Below are positions 49,311-59,477 of a stretch of DNA of 64,000 nt, piece by piece. The stretch covers positions 1,178,001 through 1,242,000 of the forward strand of contig CP099977.1 in assembly GCA_024372495.1 (NCBI GenBank), given 5' to 3'. The position numbers and the translations under genes were made by a program. The notes below the pieces were generated by a model, which had not been told where the DNA came from, ran no database searches, and saw nothing but the letters and a program-made list of their open reading frames with translations. The stretch's first letter is position 1, and every line of letters starts with the position of its first letter. This DNA comes from Pseudarthrobacter sp. Fe7 (lineage in GTDB: Bacteria; Actinomycetota; Actinomycetes; Actinomycetales; Micrococcaceae).

Positions 49311-51170
49311 ATGCCTGCACTCCGCTCAAAAACAGTCACCCACGGCCGCAACATGGCCGGAGCCCGCGCACTGCTGCGTGCCTCCGGCGTCGCCAACTCG
49401 GACATCGGCAAGCCGATCATCGCCGTTGCCAACTCCTTCACCGAATTCGTTCCCGGCCACACCCACCTGGCCCCCGTGGGCCGGATCGTCTCAGACGCGA
49501 TCCTCGCCGCAGGCGCCGTGCCGCGCGAGTTCAACACCATCGCCGTGGATGACGGCATCGCCATGGGCCACTCCGGCATGCTCTACTCGCTGCCGTCCCG
49601 CGACCTGATCGCGGACTCCGTGGAGTACATGGTGAACGCCCACTGCGCCGACGCCCTGGTCTGCATCTCCAACTGCGACAAGATCACCCCCGGCATGCTG
49701 ATGGCCGCGCTGCGCCTGAACATCCCCGTGGTGTTCGTTTCCGGCGGCCCCATGGAGGCCGGCCGCGTGACCCTGACCGACGGTTCCGTGCGCTCGCTGG
49801 ACCTGGTGAACGCGATTTCCGATGCTGTGGACGAATCCATCTCCGATGAGGACATCAACCTCATCGAAGAAAACGCCTGCCCCACCTGCGGTTCCTGCTC
49901 CGGCATGTTCACGGCCAACTCCATGAACTGCCTCGCCGAGGCCATCGGCCTGGCCCTGCCGGGCAACGGTTCGGTGCTGGCCACCCACACGGCCCGCAAG
50001 GCGCTCTACGAGAAGGCCGGCCGCACCGTCGTCGAGCTCGTGAAGCGCTATTACGACGGCGACGACGACTCCGTGCTGCCGCGCTCCATCGCCACCGCCA
50101 AGGCCTTCGACAACGCCATGGCGCTGGACATCTCCATGGGCGGCTCCACCAACACCATCCTGCACCTGCTGGCCGCGGCCCAGGAAGCGGGCGTGGAGTA
50201 CGGCCTGGCCGAGATGGACGCCAAATCCCGCCAGGTGCCCTGCCTGGCCAAGGTGGCGCCGAACGTGGCCAAGGACAAGACCTACTACATGGAGGACGTG
50301 CACCGCGCCGGCGGCATCCCAGCCCTGCTGGGCGAGCTGAACCGCGGCGGCCTCCTGCACAAGGACGTCCACTCCGTGCACTCTGAGGACCTGGACGGCT
50401 GGCTGGACGACTGGGACATCCGCGGCGGCAAGGCCACCGAGGAAGCGAAGGCCCTGTGGCACGCGGCTCCCGGCGGCGTCCGTTCCTCCACCGCGTTCTC
50501 CCAGTCGAACGAGTGGACCTCGCTGGACACCGACGCCGCAGAAGGCTGCATCCGCTCCGTGGAGCACGCCTACTCCAAGGACGGCGGCCTGGCCGTGCTC
50601 CGCGGCAACGTGGCCCCCGACGGGGCCGTGGTGAAGACCGCCGGCGTGGACGAATCCATCTGGACCTTCTCCGGCCCGGCGGTGGTGTGCGAGTCCCAGG
50701 ACGAGGCCGTGGAGAAGATCCTCAACAAGTCCATCAAGGAAGGCGACGTGGTGGTCATCCGCTACGAAGGCCCACGCGGCGGTCCGGGCATGCAGGAAAT
50801 GCTCTACCCGACGTCCTTCCTCAAGGGCCGCGGCCTGGGCAAGAAGTGCGCCCTCATTACGGACGGCCGCTTCTCCGGCGGCACCTCCGGGCTGTCAATC
50901 GGGCACATCTCGCCCGAGGCTGCCTCCGGGGGCACCATCGCCCTGGTGGAGGACGGCGACATCATCAGCATCAACATCAGCGAGCGCTCTCTGCAGCTGG
51001 AGGTCTCCGATGAACTCCTGGCCGAGCGCCGCGAGAAGCTGCTGATCAACGGCGGCTACAAGCCCAAGGACCGGGACCGCCAGGTGTCCGCCGCGCTGCG
51101 CGCCTACGCGGCCATGGCATTGTCAGCGGACAAGGGCGCCGTCCGGGACGTGTCCCTGCTGGAGCGGTAA
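49311..51170 (+). CDS. ilvD: Dihydroxy-acid dehydratase
   Basis: 619 residues. IlvD converts 2,3-dihydroxy acids to 2-keto acids in valine, isoleucine and pantothenate synthesis using an Fe-S cluster. Cluster ligands and motifs are clear: [72 protein letters not shown]. The length matches the bacterial long form. The ATG at 49311 has AGAGG 10 bases upstream, better than the ATG at 49302. No ilvB, ilvN or ilvC is adjacent; isolated ilvD is usual in this group. Confidence 0.96.
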   Translation: MPALRSKTVTHGRNMAGARALLRASGVANSDIGKPIIAVANSFTEFVPGHTHLAPVGRIVSDAILAAGAVPREFNTIAVDDGIAMGHSGMLYSLPSRDLIADSVEYMVNAHCADALVCISNCDKITPGMLMAALRLNIPVVFVSGGPMEAGRVTLTDGSVRSLDLVNAISDAVDESISDEDINLIEENACPTCGSCSGMFTANSMNCLAEAIGLALPGNGSVLATHTARKALYEKAGRTVVELVKRYYDGDDDSVLPRSIATAKAFDNAMALDISMGGSTNTILHLLAAAQEAGVEYGLAEMDAKSRQVPCLAKVAPNVAKDKTYYMEDVHRAGGIPALLGELNRGGLLHKDVHSVHSEDLDGWLDDWDIRGGKATEEAKALWHAAPGGVRSSTAFSQSNEWTSLDTDAAEGCIRSVEHAYSKDGGLAVLRGNVAPDGAVVKTAGVDESIWTFSGPAVVCESQDEAVEKILNKSIKEGDVVVIRYEGPRGGPGMQEMLYPTSFLKGRGLGKKCALITDGRFSGGTSGLSIGHISPEAASGGTIALVEDGDIISINISERSLQLEVSDELLAERREKLLINGGYKPKDRDRQVSAALRAYAAMALSADKGAVRDVSLLER

Positions 51171-51282
51171 CACTCACCCCGGGCGGGGGAGGGCAAGGGC
51201 AGGCCCTCCGGCCCTCTTCCACCCGGGCAGAATGGGCCAAAGGCCCCGTCCGGTTGCCGGGCCCCTCCGGTACCCTTTTCAC

Positions 51283-52098
51283 ATGGTGCAGCGTGCCGAT
51301 TACCGGGCTGAAGGCATCCTGCTTGCCGGGGCGGGAAGAGCCATCCTGCTGCGGCTCGCCAATCCCGCCATTGGCCGCGGAGTGGCGGCACATAGCACGT
51401 TCACCATGCGCCCTGTGAACCGGCTCAAGGGCACGCTCACCTACGTCTATGCCATCGTGTACGGAACCGATGAGCAGGTGAAGGAAGTCCGCCGCAGGGT
51501 CAACCGGGCCCACGTGCCGGTGCGCCGCCCCGCGGATGAGAATTCCGCGGGTTACAACGCCTTCAATCCGGCGCTGCAGCTCTGGGTGGCGGCCACGCTC
51601 TACGACACCGCCCTCAACATCATCGAGAGAATTTACGGCCCGCTCGACGACGACGCGGCCGAGGCCATGTACCAGGACTACGCTCGGATCGGCACTGCCC
51701 TGCAGATGCCGCCGGACATGTGGCCGCAGGACAGGGCAGCGTTTCGCCGCTACTGGGAGGAGCAGCTGTCTGCCCTCCGGGCCGAGGAGGAGGGCGTGCG
51801 TGTTGGCCGTGGCCTACTGTTTCCCAGGCATACTGCCCTTTGGTACCGCGCCATCATGCCCCCTGCAAGGTTCCTGACTGCGGGGCTCCTGCCCGACCAG
51901 TTGCGGAGGGACTTCGGCCTGGCCTGGAGCGATCGCCACCAGCGCCGGTTCGATCACGCATGGCGTATTCTTGCGGTCGCGTACCCGGTGCTGCCACAAG
52001 GCATCAGGCACTGGTTCAAGGACTATTGCCTGGGCGAACTCGAAAAGGACCTGCGCAGGAGTCCGCACATTGTGCGGCAACAGGGGATCAGTGCGTAG
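51283..52098 (+). CDS. Oxygenase MpaB-family (DUF2236) protein
   Basis: 271 residues of the MpaB/latex-clearing-protein-like family: GAGRAILLRLANPAIGRGVAAHS at the N-terminus, then YVYAIVYGTDEQVKEVRRRVNRAHVPV, where the Arg and His are typical haem-binding positions, and AFNPALQLWVAATLYDT. WFKDYCLGELE ends the domain. These proteins bind haem and include a fungal O2-dependent cleavage enzyme and Lcp; bacterial substrates are largely unknown. It stands alone downstream of ilvD. Confidence 0.85.
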   Translation: MVQRADYRAEGILLAGAGRAILLRLANPAIGRGVAAHSTFTMRPVNRLKGTLTYVYAIVYGTDEQVKEVRRRVNRAHVPVRRPADENSAGYNAFNPALQLWVAATLYDTALNIIERIYGPLDDDAAEAMYQDYARIGTALQMPPDMWPQDRAAFRRYWEEQLSALRAEEEGVRVGRGLLFPRHTALWYRAIMPPARFLTAGLLPDQLRRDFGLAWSDRHQRRFDHAWRILAVAYPVLPQGIRHWFKDYCLGELEKDLRRSPHIVRQQGISA

Positions 52099-52172
52099 TT
52101 CCACACCGGTGGAGCAGCGGCCGTGGTCCGGCGCCTGGGTCTACAAGCCCCAGCCACCGGACGGGGATAACG

Positions 52173-52197
52173 GACGACGGCGGGAGGTTCCGTCGTC
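52173..52197 (+). terminator. Short GACGACGG hairpin
   Basis: GACGACGG (52173-52180) pairs with CCGTCGTC (52190-52197); loop CGGGAGGTT. A shortened copy of the recurrent hairpin family, after the MpaB-type gene. Confidence 0.6.
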
Positions 52198-52213
52198 GGC
52201 ACTGCTGCGGTAA

Positions 52214-52274
52214 GGGGGTCTGCCAAAACCCGTTCCAGCAGGGCCCTCGCTAGGGCTTCGGAGGCACGGTTTGA
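52214..52274 (+). promoter_or_regulatory. Conserved upstream element shared with the 61.5-kb promoter
   Basis: About 60 bases ending at the MFS start align with those at 61446-61508. Shared blocks: CTGCC, AACC-x-GTTCC, GGCCCTC and TTTGATG. By eye about three quarters of positions agree with one gap. It is a likely common operator and promoter. Confidence 0.55.
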
Positions 52275-53525
52275 TGGAAACCATGGCCCCCCAAACACCC
52301 ATCATCAGTACCAGCGAGCAGCAGAAACCAGCCGGCCGTGGGCAGCGACCGGCCCACTGGGGCGGCGTGTTCGCGATGTCCCTGTGCGTCTTTGCGCTGA
52401 TCGCCTCCGAATTCATGCCGGTCAGCCTGCTCACCCCCATGGCCGCGGAACTCCAGGTATCCGAGGGGATGGTGGGGCAGGGCATTGCGATCTCCGGCCT
52501 GTTTGCCGTCCTCACCAGCCTGTGCGTGTCCACGCTGGCCGGGGGCGTGAACCGTAAGACCCTGCTGCTGGGCCTGACCGCGGTGATGGCGGTTTCCGGT
52601 GCCTTGGTAGCCCTGGCGCCCGGATACCCGCTGTTCATGATCGGCCGTGCCCTCATCGGCGTGGTGATCGGAGGGTTCTGGTCCATGTCCGCAGCCACCG
52701 CCATGCGGCTGGTGCCGGCCCACCAGGTGCCGCGTGCCCTCGCCATCTTCAACGGCGGCAATGCCCTGGCCACGGTGCTGGCAGCGCCACTGGGCAGCTA
52801 CCTGGGCGCGGTCATCGGCTGGCGTGGAGCGTTCTTTTGCCTGGTTCCGGTGGCGGCGCTCGCCCTGGCCTGGCAGTGGATCAGCCTGCCTTCCATGAAG
52901 GCGGACAAGCGCAGGCGGCCGGCCGGGAATGTCTTCGGGATTTTCGCCGCGTTCAAGAGCCCCGCCATCGCGTGCGGGATGGCCGCCTGCGGGGCCTTCT
53001 TTATGGGGCAGTTCGTCCTGTTCACCTACGTCCGCCCGTTCCTGGAGACGGTGACCCGGGTCGACGTGGCCACCGTGTCCCTGGTGTTGCTGGTGATCGG
53101 TGTGGCTGGCTTTGCCGGCACTTTGCTGATCGGCCGGTTCCTCGGGAACGGCCTGTACCGGACGCTGGCCACCATTCCGGCGCTCATGGCGGTCATCGCC
53201 GCTGCCCTTGTTCCCACCGGTGGCTGGCCCGCCGCCGTCGTGGTTCTCCTGGGCTTGTGGGGCCTGATGTCCACCCCCGCTCCTGTGGCCTGGTGGAGCC
53301 TGGGTGGCGGAAGCCATGCCGGATGATGCGGAGGCCGGTGGGGGCCTGATGGTGGCCGTCGTCCAGACCTCGATCGCCGTGGGCTCGACGCTGGGAGGGG
53401 TGCTGTTCGACTCCGCCGGCTACCGCGGCGCCTTCCTTGTGGCCGCAGCCGTCCTCGCGGTGGCGTCCGCCCTCGCGTTCGTGACCTCCCGCGTTACGAA
53501 TGCCGGAACCCGCCAAGCGTCCTGA
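52274..53525 (+). CDS. MFS drug exporter (DHA1 type), one frameshift
   Basis: About 416 residues when repaired, 12 membrane helices, DHA1 family: LIASEFMPVSLLTPMAAELQVSEG, GGVNRKTLL, GRALIGVVIGGFWSM. AGCCT at 53297-53301 breaks the frame; AGCT gives VAWWSWVAEAMPDDAEAGGGLMVAVVQ with the conserved helix-11 segment. GGAGG precedes the ATG at 52274. The upstream region resembles that of the alcohol dehydrogenase at 61.5 kb, which suggests control by the same MmyB-type regulator. Substrate unknown (arabinose/drug efflux type). Confidence 0.88.
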
Positions 53526-53570
53526 CCAACCAACAGATATGCCAGTAATCCCAAACTCCAGGAGGAGAAC

Positions 53571-53966
53571 ATGAAGTATACCAAGAGCGGCGGCCGGACA
53601 GCAGCCGGGCCCAAGGAATGGTTCACGGGGACAGTCCAGATCGACGGAATCCGTAACCCCGACGCACAGTCGGCCGTCGGCTGCGCGCACGTCCGCTTCG
53701 CCCCCGGCGCCCGCACCGCCTGGCACCACCACCCCAAAGGCCAGACCCTCTACGTAACCGACGGGATCGGGCTCGTGGCCCGGCGCGGCGGCGAAGTCCA
53801 GGAAATCCGGCCCGGCGACGTGGTCTACATCGAACCGGGGGAGGAACACTGGCACGGGGCAACCCCGGAACGGTCCATGGCGCATGTCGCCATGCAGGAA
53901 GCCGATGAAAACGGGCAGGTGGTCACCTGGCTGGACCACGTCACCGATGAAGAGTACGGCGCCTGA
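53571..53966 (+). CDS. Cupin-domain protein (QdoI/YhhW-like small cupin)
   Basis: 131 residues, single cupin barrel: GARTAWHHHPKGQTLYVTDG is motif 1 with three His and RPGDVVYIEPGEEHWHGATP motif 2, together a metal site. A typical fold for small dioxygenase-like proteins or carboxymuconolactone-associated cupins; reaction unknown. CAGGAGGAGAAC precedes the ATG. It lies 45 bases after the MFS gene and may be in the same operon. Confidence 0.85.
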   Translation: MKYTKSGGRTAAGPKEWFTGTVQIDGIRNPDAQSAVGCAHVRFAPGARTAWHHHPKGQTLYVTDGIGLVARRGGEVQEIRPGDVVYIEPGEEHWHGATPERSMAHVAMQEADENGQVVTWLDHVTDEEYGA

Positions 53967-53985
53967 CCACGCCAGCCAAAGAGAA

Positions 53986-54029
53986 GGAGGGCGGACGACG
54001 GCGGGAGGTCCCGCCGTCGTCCGCCCTCC
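53986..54029. terminator. Bidirectional hairpin terminator, 20-bp perfect stem
   Basis: GGAGGGCGGACGACGGCGGG (53986-54005), loop AGGT, perfect complement at 54010-54029. The longest copy of the recurrent hairpin; lies between the convergent cupin and Usp genes. Confidence 0.9.
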
Positions 54030-54045
54030 TCATTCGAGGCGTAGG

Positions 54046-54468
54046 TCAGTCCTCGTACGTATTGGCGATGTAGACATCGCACGGGGCGTTGTGCGCCACG
54101 CTGTTGGCGACGCTGCCCAGGAGCCGGCCGATGCCGCGCATCCGGCGGTTGCCGACCACGATCAGCCGGGCATCCAGGCGGATGGCTTCCTTGATGAGGG
54201 AATCAGCCGGCTTGCCGCGGGCGGCGAAGTGGGTGATCTCCACTCCCGGCCGCGATGCGCCCAAGGATTTTGCCACCATCTCCGAGCTGTCTGCGTTGGA
54301 GATCCTTACCTTGTCCGAGCCCACGCCGAAGGTTTCGGCGTTCTCGACCTCGAAGCCGGTCACCACATGCAGGGACGCCCCCAGCGACTCCGCCAGGCCC
54401 AGCGCTACTTCTGCAGCCTTCCGTGCGGACGGGCTGGCATCCACACCCACAACCACAACTCCACTCAT
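54046..54468 (-). CDS. Universal stress protein (UspA family)
   Basis: 140 residues, single Usp domain. VVVGVDASPSARKAAEVALGLA is the first strand and helix, and GNRRMRGIGRLLGSVANSVAHNAPCDVYI contains the G-2x-G-9x-G-(S/N) ATP-binding signature. ATP-binding Usp proteins respond to starvation or oxygen limitation. The ATG at 54468 follows GAAGGAGAAAA. Monocistronic. Confidence 0.92.
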   Translation of the reverse strand: MSGVVVVGVDASPSARKAAEVALGLAESLGASLHVVTGFEVENAETFGVGSDKVRISNADSSEMVAKSLGASRPGVEITHFAARGKPADSLIKEAIRLDARLIVVGNRRMRGIGRLLGSVANSVAHNAPCDVYIANTYED

Positions 54469-54606
54469 TTTTCTCCTTCGTCGGTCCTGGCATACAACAT
54501 CCACTGGTCAGTCTAAGGAGTACCCGCCTGGAGCCCGTGTAACCGTAGACTCTGAACGCGGGTCCGGACACGGTGGACACCAAAACACGGTAGTGATGGG
54601 GGAAAC

Positions 54607-55354
54607 ATGGGTGGGTCGGCCAACCAAGCCCGGCGGGACCTGGCGGGCCTCCCGCCGGTCTACGTGGACGTGCCGGACAAATCAGGGATGCCGGGCGCCG
54701 GCACCACCCAACTCCTGAACACCGGCCTCACGGAAGCGGAGGCAATCGATGCCGCAGAACCGGCGCCTCCCATGTTCGCCACCACGGGACAGCAACGGCG
54801 CCATACCATCCTGGGTGTCAGCGGGATTGTGCCCTGGTTGATTGCCGGCGGCCTGTTGAGCGTGTACTCCAACGCAGAGCGGAATGGCCAGATGGAGGAC
54901 GCCGGCCGGGCCCTCGTGTGGCTCGCGCTCCTGATTCCGTGCGGGATTGCCTTTGGCGTCTACCGGCAGTGGCGGAACCGGCAGCGCCGGAAGGATTACG
55001 AAAAGCGGCACCGGGCCTGGGTGGCACGCTTCGTCGGTAACTGGCCTCTACGGGAGCGGCTGGTGGACGTCGACGGCGTCCCGGATGTCTGGCAGCGGGT
55101 CAGCACCAGGACCATGGCGGACACCCTGGCGGCAGACCGGGTGGCCATCCTGGCGCAGGAAGCGCCTGCCGCGCACCGGGCCCCGGCTGTGCTGGCCGAT
55201 GCCCTGGCTGCCGTCGGCACCTGGGCGCGGGCGCCCTGGTCGGATCCGGCCCTGTACCGTGCTGCCCAGCAGGCCGTGGACCGGTTTGGCGAGCCTGGCG
55301 GGACGACGGCGGGCGGACGCTGGGACGTCCGGGCCGCCGTCGAACCTTCCGTAG
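54607..55354 (+). CDS. Two-helix membrane protein of unknown function, one frameshift
   Basis: About 248 residues when repaired. A cytoplasmic N-terminus is followed by two membrane helices (ILGVSGIVPWLIAGGLLSVYS and ALVWLALLIPCGIAFGVYRQW) and a long basic C-terminal region with an Ala-rich helix (AVLADALAAVGTWARAPW). As written, the frame runs on to 55569 and overlaps the convergent monooxygenase gene by 194 bases. Restoring AGCT at 55292-55296 gives RFGELAGRRR and a stop at 55354, removing the overlap. Family not recognised. Confidence 0.75.
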
Positions 55355-55375
55355 CCCCACCCGTGCAGCAGGCGG

Positions 55376-56752
55376 TCACACCGCCAGGGCGTCTGCCTTC
55401 CTCCCGCCGGGGCTTTCAGCGGTGTACCGGTTCTCCGGACGCGCCAACCCATAGTGTTCCCTCAAAGTCCGGCCCGCGTACTCGGTGCGGAACAGGCCGC
55501 GTTCCTGCAGGATGGGCACCACCCGGTCCACGAACGTCTCCAGGCCGGAGGGGAGCACCGGCGGCATGATGTTGAAGCCGTCCGCCGCGCCGCCGTCGAA
55601 CCATTCCTGGATGGCGTCCGCCACCTGCACCGGGGTGCCGGTAAAGGTGCGGTGCCCGCGGCCGCCGCCCAGGCGGCCGATCAGCTGCCGCACGGTGAGC
55701 TGCTCACGGCGGGCCAGCTGCACGATCAACGTGTAGCGGCTCTTGGCACCCTCGATGTCGTCCTCGCTGGGCAGGTTCTCCGGAAGCCGGCGGTCCAGCG
55801 GCAGGTCCTCAGGATCCACGCGCAGCGTCTTGGCGAGCTGGACCCGGGCGTACTCCGGCTTGATCAGCCGGTCCAGTTCGCACTCCAGTTCCAACGCCTC
55901 TTCCGCCGTGGCCCCGATGACCGGAACGATGCCGGGGAGGATCTTGATGGTTTCCGGGTCGCGGCCGGCAGCAGCGGTGCGGGCCTTGAGGTCGCGGTAG
56001 AACTCCTGGGCGTCGGCGAGGGTCTGGTGTGCGGTGAATACCGCGTCGGCGTATTTCGCGGCGAGGTCCTTGCCGTCCCCGGACGAGCCCGCCTGGACAA
56101 TCAGCGGGTGGCCTTGCGGTGAGCGGGGGACGTTGAGGGGGCCGCGGACCTTGAAGTGCTTGCCCTGGTGGTCGATGGTGCGGATCTTGTCCGCGTCACC
56201 CCAGACGCCCTCTTCCTTATCGGCCGGCACGGCGTCGTCCTGCCAGCTGTCCCACAGTTTCTGTGCCACCTCGATAAACTCACCGGCACGCTCGTACCGG
56301 ACGGCGTGCGCGGGCTGGTCGTCAACGCCGAAGTTCCGTGCCGCGTCCGGGCCGGCCGTGGTCACCACGTTCCAGCCGGCACGGCCCCCGCTGGCCCAGT
56401 CCACTGAAGCGAAACGCCGGGCCAGGTTGAAGGGCTCGTTGTAGGTGGTGGATGCAGTGGCGATTAGCCCGATCCGCTCGGTGGCGCCTGCAATGGCCGT
56501 CAGCAGCACGATGGGCTCAAGTTTTCCGGCAGGCCGGCGGCCCACCTCACCGAACAGGACGGGGGAGTCGGCGAAGAAGATCGAGTCCAGCTTGCCGCGC
56601 TCAGCAGTGCGGGCCAGTTGCTGATAGTGCGCCACGTCAGTGCCGGCCAGCGGATCGCTTTCCGGCAGGCGCCACGAGGCTTCGTGGTGGCCGGTGCTCA
56701 TGAGGAAGGCGTTGAGGTGGAGTTGGCGTTGGGAGTGGTTGTGCAAGGTCAT
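55376..56752 (-). CDS. FMN-dependent monooxygenase (NtaA/SnaA/DszA type)
   Basis: 458 residues of the flavin-dependent luciferase-like class, NtaA/SnaA/DszA branch: LNAFLMSTGHHEASWRLP, YQQLARTAERGKLDSIFFADSP, RFASVDWASGGRAGWNVVTT and PLIVQAGSSGDGKDLAAKYADAVF. It uses reduced FMN from a separate reductase to attack S- or N-containing organics. As last gene of an operon with an SsuABC-like importer, it probably releases sulfur or nitrogen from an imported compound. Confidence 0.92.
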   Translation of the reverse strand: MTLHNHSQRQLHLNAFLMSTGHHEASWRLPESDPLAGTDVAHYQQLARTAERGKLDSIFFADSPVLFGEVGRRPAGKLEPIVLLTAIAGATERIGLIATASTTYNEPFNLARRFASVDWASGGRAGWNVVTTAGPDAARNFGVDDQPAHAVRYERAGEFIEVAQKLWDSWQDDAVPADKEEGVWGDADKIRTIDHQGKHFKVRGPLNVPRSPQGHPLIVQAGSSGDGKDLAAKYADAVFTAHQTLADAQEFYRDLKARTAAAGRDPETIKILPGIVPVIGATAEEALELECELDRLIKPEYARVQLAKTLRVDPEDLPLDRRLPENLPSEDDIEGAKSRYTLIVQLARREQLTVRQLIGRLGGGRGHRTFTGTPVQVADAIQEWFDGGAADGFNIMPPVLPSGLETFVDRVVPILQERGLFRTEYAGRTLREHYGLARPENRYTAESPGGRKADALAV

Positions 56753-56774
56753 GGGTGGCTCCTAGGAAGTTGGG

Positions 56775-57527
56775 TTAGTGGCCGGCGGCGGCGGGTTCAG
56801 GAGTATGTGTGGGTTCGACGCCCAGCGCGGTGAGGAGGTCTCGGCGCAGGGCGTCATGCCCTGCCGCATTTGCCGACGAACGGATGTCGGGTGACACCGG
56901 GCGGACCGTGGCGATCCGGCCGTGGTCCAGGACCACGATCCGGTCTGCGAGCGCGATGGCCTCGTCAACATCGTGGGTGACCAGCAGGACGGCCGGCCGG
57001 TGGGCGGACACCAGGGCCTGGAGCAGTCCGTGCATCTTGATCCGGGTCAACGCGTCCAAAGCGCCGAAGGGCTCGTCAGCCAGGAGCAGCTGGGGCTCAC
57101 GGACCAGGGAGCGCGCCAGTGCCACGCGTTGCTGTTCACCACCGGAGAGCTGGTGCGGCCAGGCCTTTTCACGCCCGGCGAGCCCCACCTCGGCGAGGGC
57201 CTTGCACGCCCGTTCGCGGGCGTCGTGCTTTCTTATGCCCAGAATGACATTGCCCAGCACGCTCTCCCAGGGCAGCAGCCGGGAATCCTGGAAGACCACG
57301 GAGACACGGTCCGGGACGCTGATAACGCCGCTGCCCCGGACGTGGTGGTCAAGCCCGGCCAGGGCGCGGAGCAGCGTGCTTTTGCCGCAGCCGCTGGGCC
57401 CCAGCAGGGCCACGAACTCGCCTGGTGCGATGTCCAGGTCCACGCCGTTCAGGACGCCCCTGGGGCCGAAACCGCGGACCAGGTCCCGGACGGAGACGGC
57501 GGTCAGCCCGCCAGGGTTCGCTGCCAT
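56775..57527 (-). CDS. ABC transporter ATPase (SsuB/TauB type)
   Basis: 250 residues. Walker A GPSGCGKSTLL, signature LSGGEQQRVALAR, Walker B LLLADEPFGALD, H-loop VTHDVDEA. The short DARE-like C-terminus fits nitrate/sulfonate/taurine importers. The start is the ATG at 57527 after GAAAGG; it overlaps the permease end by 25 bases. In the written sequence the broken permease frame runs into this gene, giving a false fusion. Confidence 0.92.
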   Translation of the reverse strand: MAANPGGLTAVSVRDLVRGFGPRGVLNGVDLDIAPGEFVALLGPSGCGKSTLLRALAGLDHHVRGSGVISVPDRVSVVFQDSRLLPWESVLGNVILGIRKHDARERACKALAEVGLAGREKAWPHQLSGGEQQRVALARSLVREPQLLLADEPFGALDALTRIKMHGLLQALVSAHRPAVLLVTHDVDEAIALADRIVVLDHGRIATVRPVSPDIRSSANAAGHDALRRDLLTALGVEPTHTPEPAAAGH

Positions 57528-58358
57528 GAGAGGGCCTTTCGTTCGATGAAGCGGACTATGCCGTCGGAGAGGAGGCCGAGGATGCCGTAGACAGCCAGCC
57601 CCAGGACGATGATGTTGGTTTGGCCGTAGGTGCGGGCGAGGCTCCATCATGTAGCCGATCCCGCTGGTGGCGTTGATCTGCTCCACCACCACCAGGGACA
57701 CCCAGGCGCCGGTGACCGCGAAGCGCAGGCCCAGGAAGAACCCGGGGAGGGCGCCCGGCAGGATGACTTTGCGGATGAAGCCGGCCCGGCTCAGGCCAAC
57801 GGTCTGGGCGAGCTCCACGAACCGCAGGTCGATGCCGCGAAGGCCTGCGTGCGTCTGCAGGTACACGGGGACGAAGACGCCCAGGCTGATGGTGAGGACC
57901 TTCATGGTCTCGTCGATGCCGAACCAGAGGATCAGCAGCGGGATCAGGGCCAGGCCGGGGATGGCGCGCTTGATCTGCACGGGCCCGTCGATCAGCGCCT
58001 CGCCCGCCCGGCTCAGCCCGGACAGCAGCGCCAGCACCGCTCCCACCAGGATGCCGAAGAACAGGGCCAAGCCTGCGCGCTGGGCGGAGATGGCCAGGTT
58101 CTCCTGGAGCCGGCCGTCTGCGATCAGTTCACCGGCGGTGGCCACCACGGTCCAGGGCTCGGACAGGATCCTTGGGTCCAGGAGCCCTGTGGCGGAAGTG
58201 GCTGTCCAGAGCAGCAGCAACGCGGACGGCCCCACCCAGGCGAGCCGCCGCCGTCGTCCCGGTCCCAACCTCCTGCCGGTGGGCCGCACGTCCGGCCGCC
58301 CGGCCAGCGCGGGATCCTGGTGCGGTGCGACGACGGGACGGTCCAGGACCGCGCTCAT
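57503..58358 (-). CDS. ABC transporter permease (SsuC type), one frameshift
   Basis: About 284 residues when repaired. Five to six membrane helices; the EAA loop that contacts the ATPase is ELAQTVGLSRAGFIRKVILPGALPGFFLGLR. AGGCT at 57639-57643 breaks the frame; AGCT gives GYMMELARTYGQTNIIVLGLAVYGILG and a stop at 57503. The start overlaps the binding-protein stop by four bases. Confidence 0.9.
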
Positions 58359-59477
58359 GCTGCGCCCGCCTTCCCGGCGGATGCAAAAGCAGTGCCGGCG
58401 ATGGCCTCAAAGCGGGTGTCGTACAGGTCGGCTGCCGTCAGCTGCGGCTTCTTCTGCTCGCGGGCCAGGAGGTCGATGGTTTCCTGGTGCCGGGCGATCG
58501 CTTCGGTCCAAGCGGTGGGCAGATCGCGCTTGCCGGTGGCATCGATCAGGTACTGGCCGTCCTCGCGGGACAGGCCCTGGTCCTTGACGTAGTAGCCCTC
58601 AAGCCACTCCGCCGGGTGGTCTTCGATCCAGCGCTGCGCCTTGCCCCAGACCTTGACGTAGGCGGCCAGGGCGGCGGCCTTGGCCGGATCGGCCAGGATC
58701 TTGGCGGGGGAGTAGAGGAGGCTGGGATCATCGCGCAGTCCGTGGCGGATGGTGGTGGCGCCGTCGGCCTTGTACTTGGCCAGGTAGCGCTTGATCTGGA
58801 CCCCGCCCAGGGGAGCGGCGTCCACCTGCTTGCTGGCCAGCGCGGTGGCATAGGCGTCCCCGGTGCTGGGCAGGCTCCACCAGCTTGACGTCCTCCTGCT
58901 TGAGTCCGGCCTTGTCCAGGATCCGCAGCACCAGCGCACCCTGCGCCTGGCCCGGACTGTAGGCAACCTTCTTGCCGCGCAGGTCCTCGAGCCGGCTGAT
59001 GCCCGCTCCCGGTGTGATTCCCAACTCATAGATGGGATGGTTCACCGCGTCCTGCCGGTAGCCGGCTGCGATGATGCGGACGTCCAGGCCGGTCCAGGTG
59101 GCGTGGATGGGCGGGATGTCCGCCACCGAGCCCACGTCCAGGGCGTTGGCGCGGAACGCCTCGGTGGTCTGCGGGCCGCCGGAGATGTTGGCGAACTCCA
59201 CAGTAAAGCCGTCCAGTTCCTTCACCAGGCCGGACAGCTCCAGCGCCACTTTGATGCTGGGATCGCCCACCTTGATGGTGGTCCCGGCGGGAACCGATGC
59301 GGCCAGTGGTTCCAGGGCGCCCTGGCTGGTGCGGTCGCCGCCGCCTGCGGTAGCTGTTCCGCCGCAGGCGGACAGCAGCCCGATGGCAGGAACCGCCAGT
59401 AGCGCGCCAAGGGCACGGCGGCGGGTAAAGGCGGGCGTGCCTGGACTCGTGTGAATAGGGGGTGCTGGGAAGGACAT
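58355..59477 (-). CDS. ABC substrate-binding lipoprotein (SsuA/NrtA type), one frameshift
   Basis: About 373 residues when repaired. Signal peptide with RRR and lipobox LLSAC, so the mature Cys is lipidated and displayed outside. The ligand-binding fold of the aliphatic sulfonate/nitrate group follows (KVGDPSIKVALELSGLVKEL, PIHATWTGLDVRIIAAG, LEDLRGKKVAYSPGQAQGALV). AGGCT at 58872-58876 breaks the frame; AGCT gives VKLVELPSTGDAYATALASK. ATG at 59477 follows CGAAAGGAAC. First gene of the four-gene operon. Confidence 0.9.

Noticed and set aside
13170..54029. CRISPR array or mobile-element repeats
   Set aside because: The repeated hairpins are dispersed singly at gene ends with no regular spacing, spacers, cas genes or transposase.
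56775..58358. A single frame fusing an ABC permease to an ATPase
   Set aside because: The permease frame breaks at AGGCT 57639; with AGCT restored it ends at 57503, and the ATPase has its own start at 57527.
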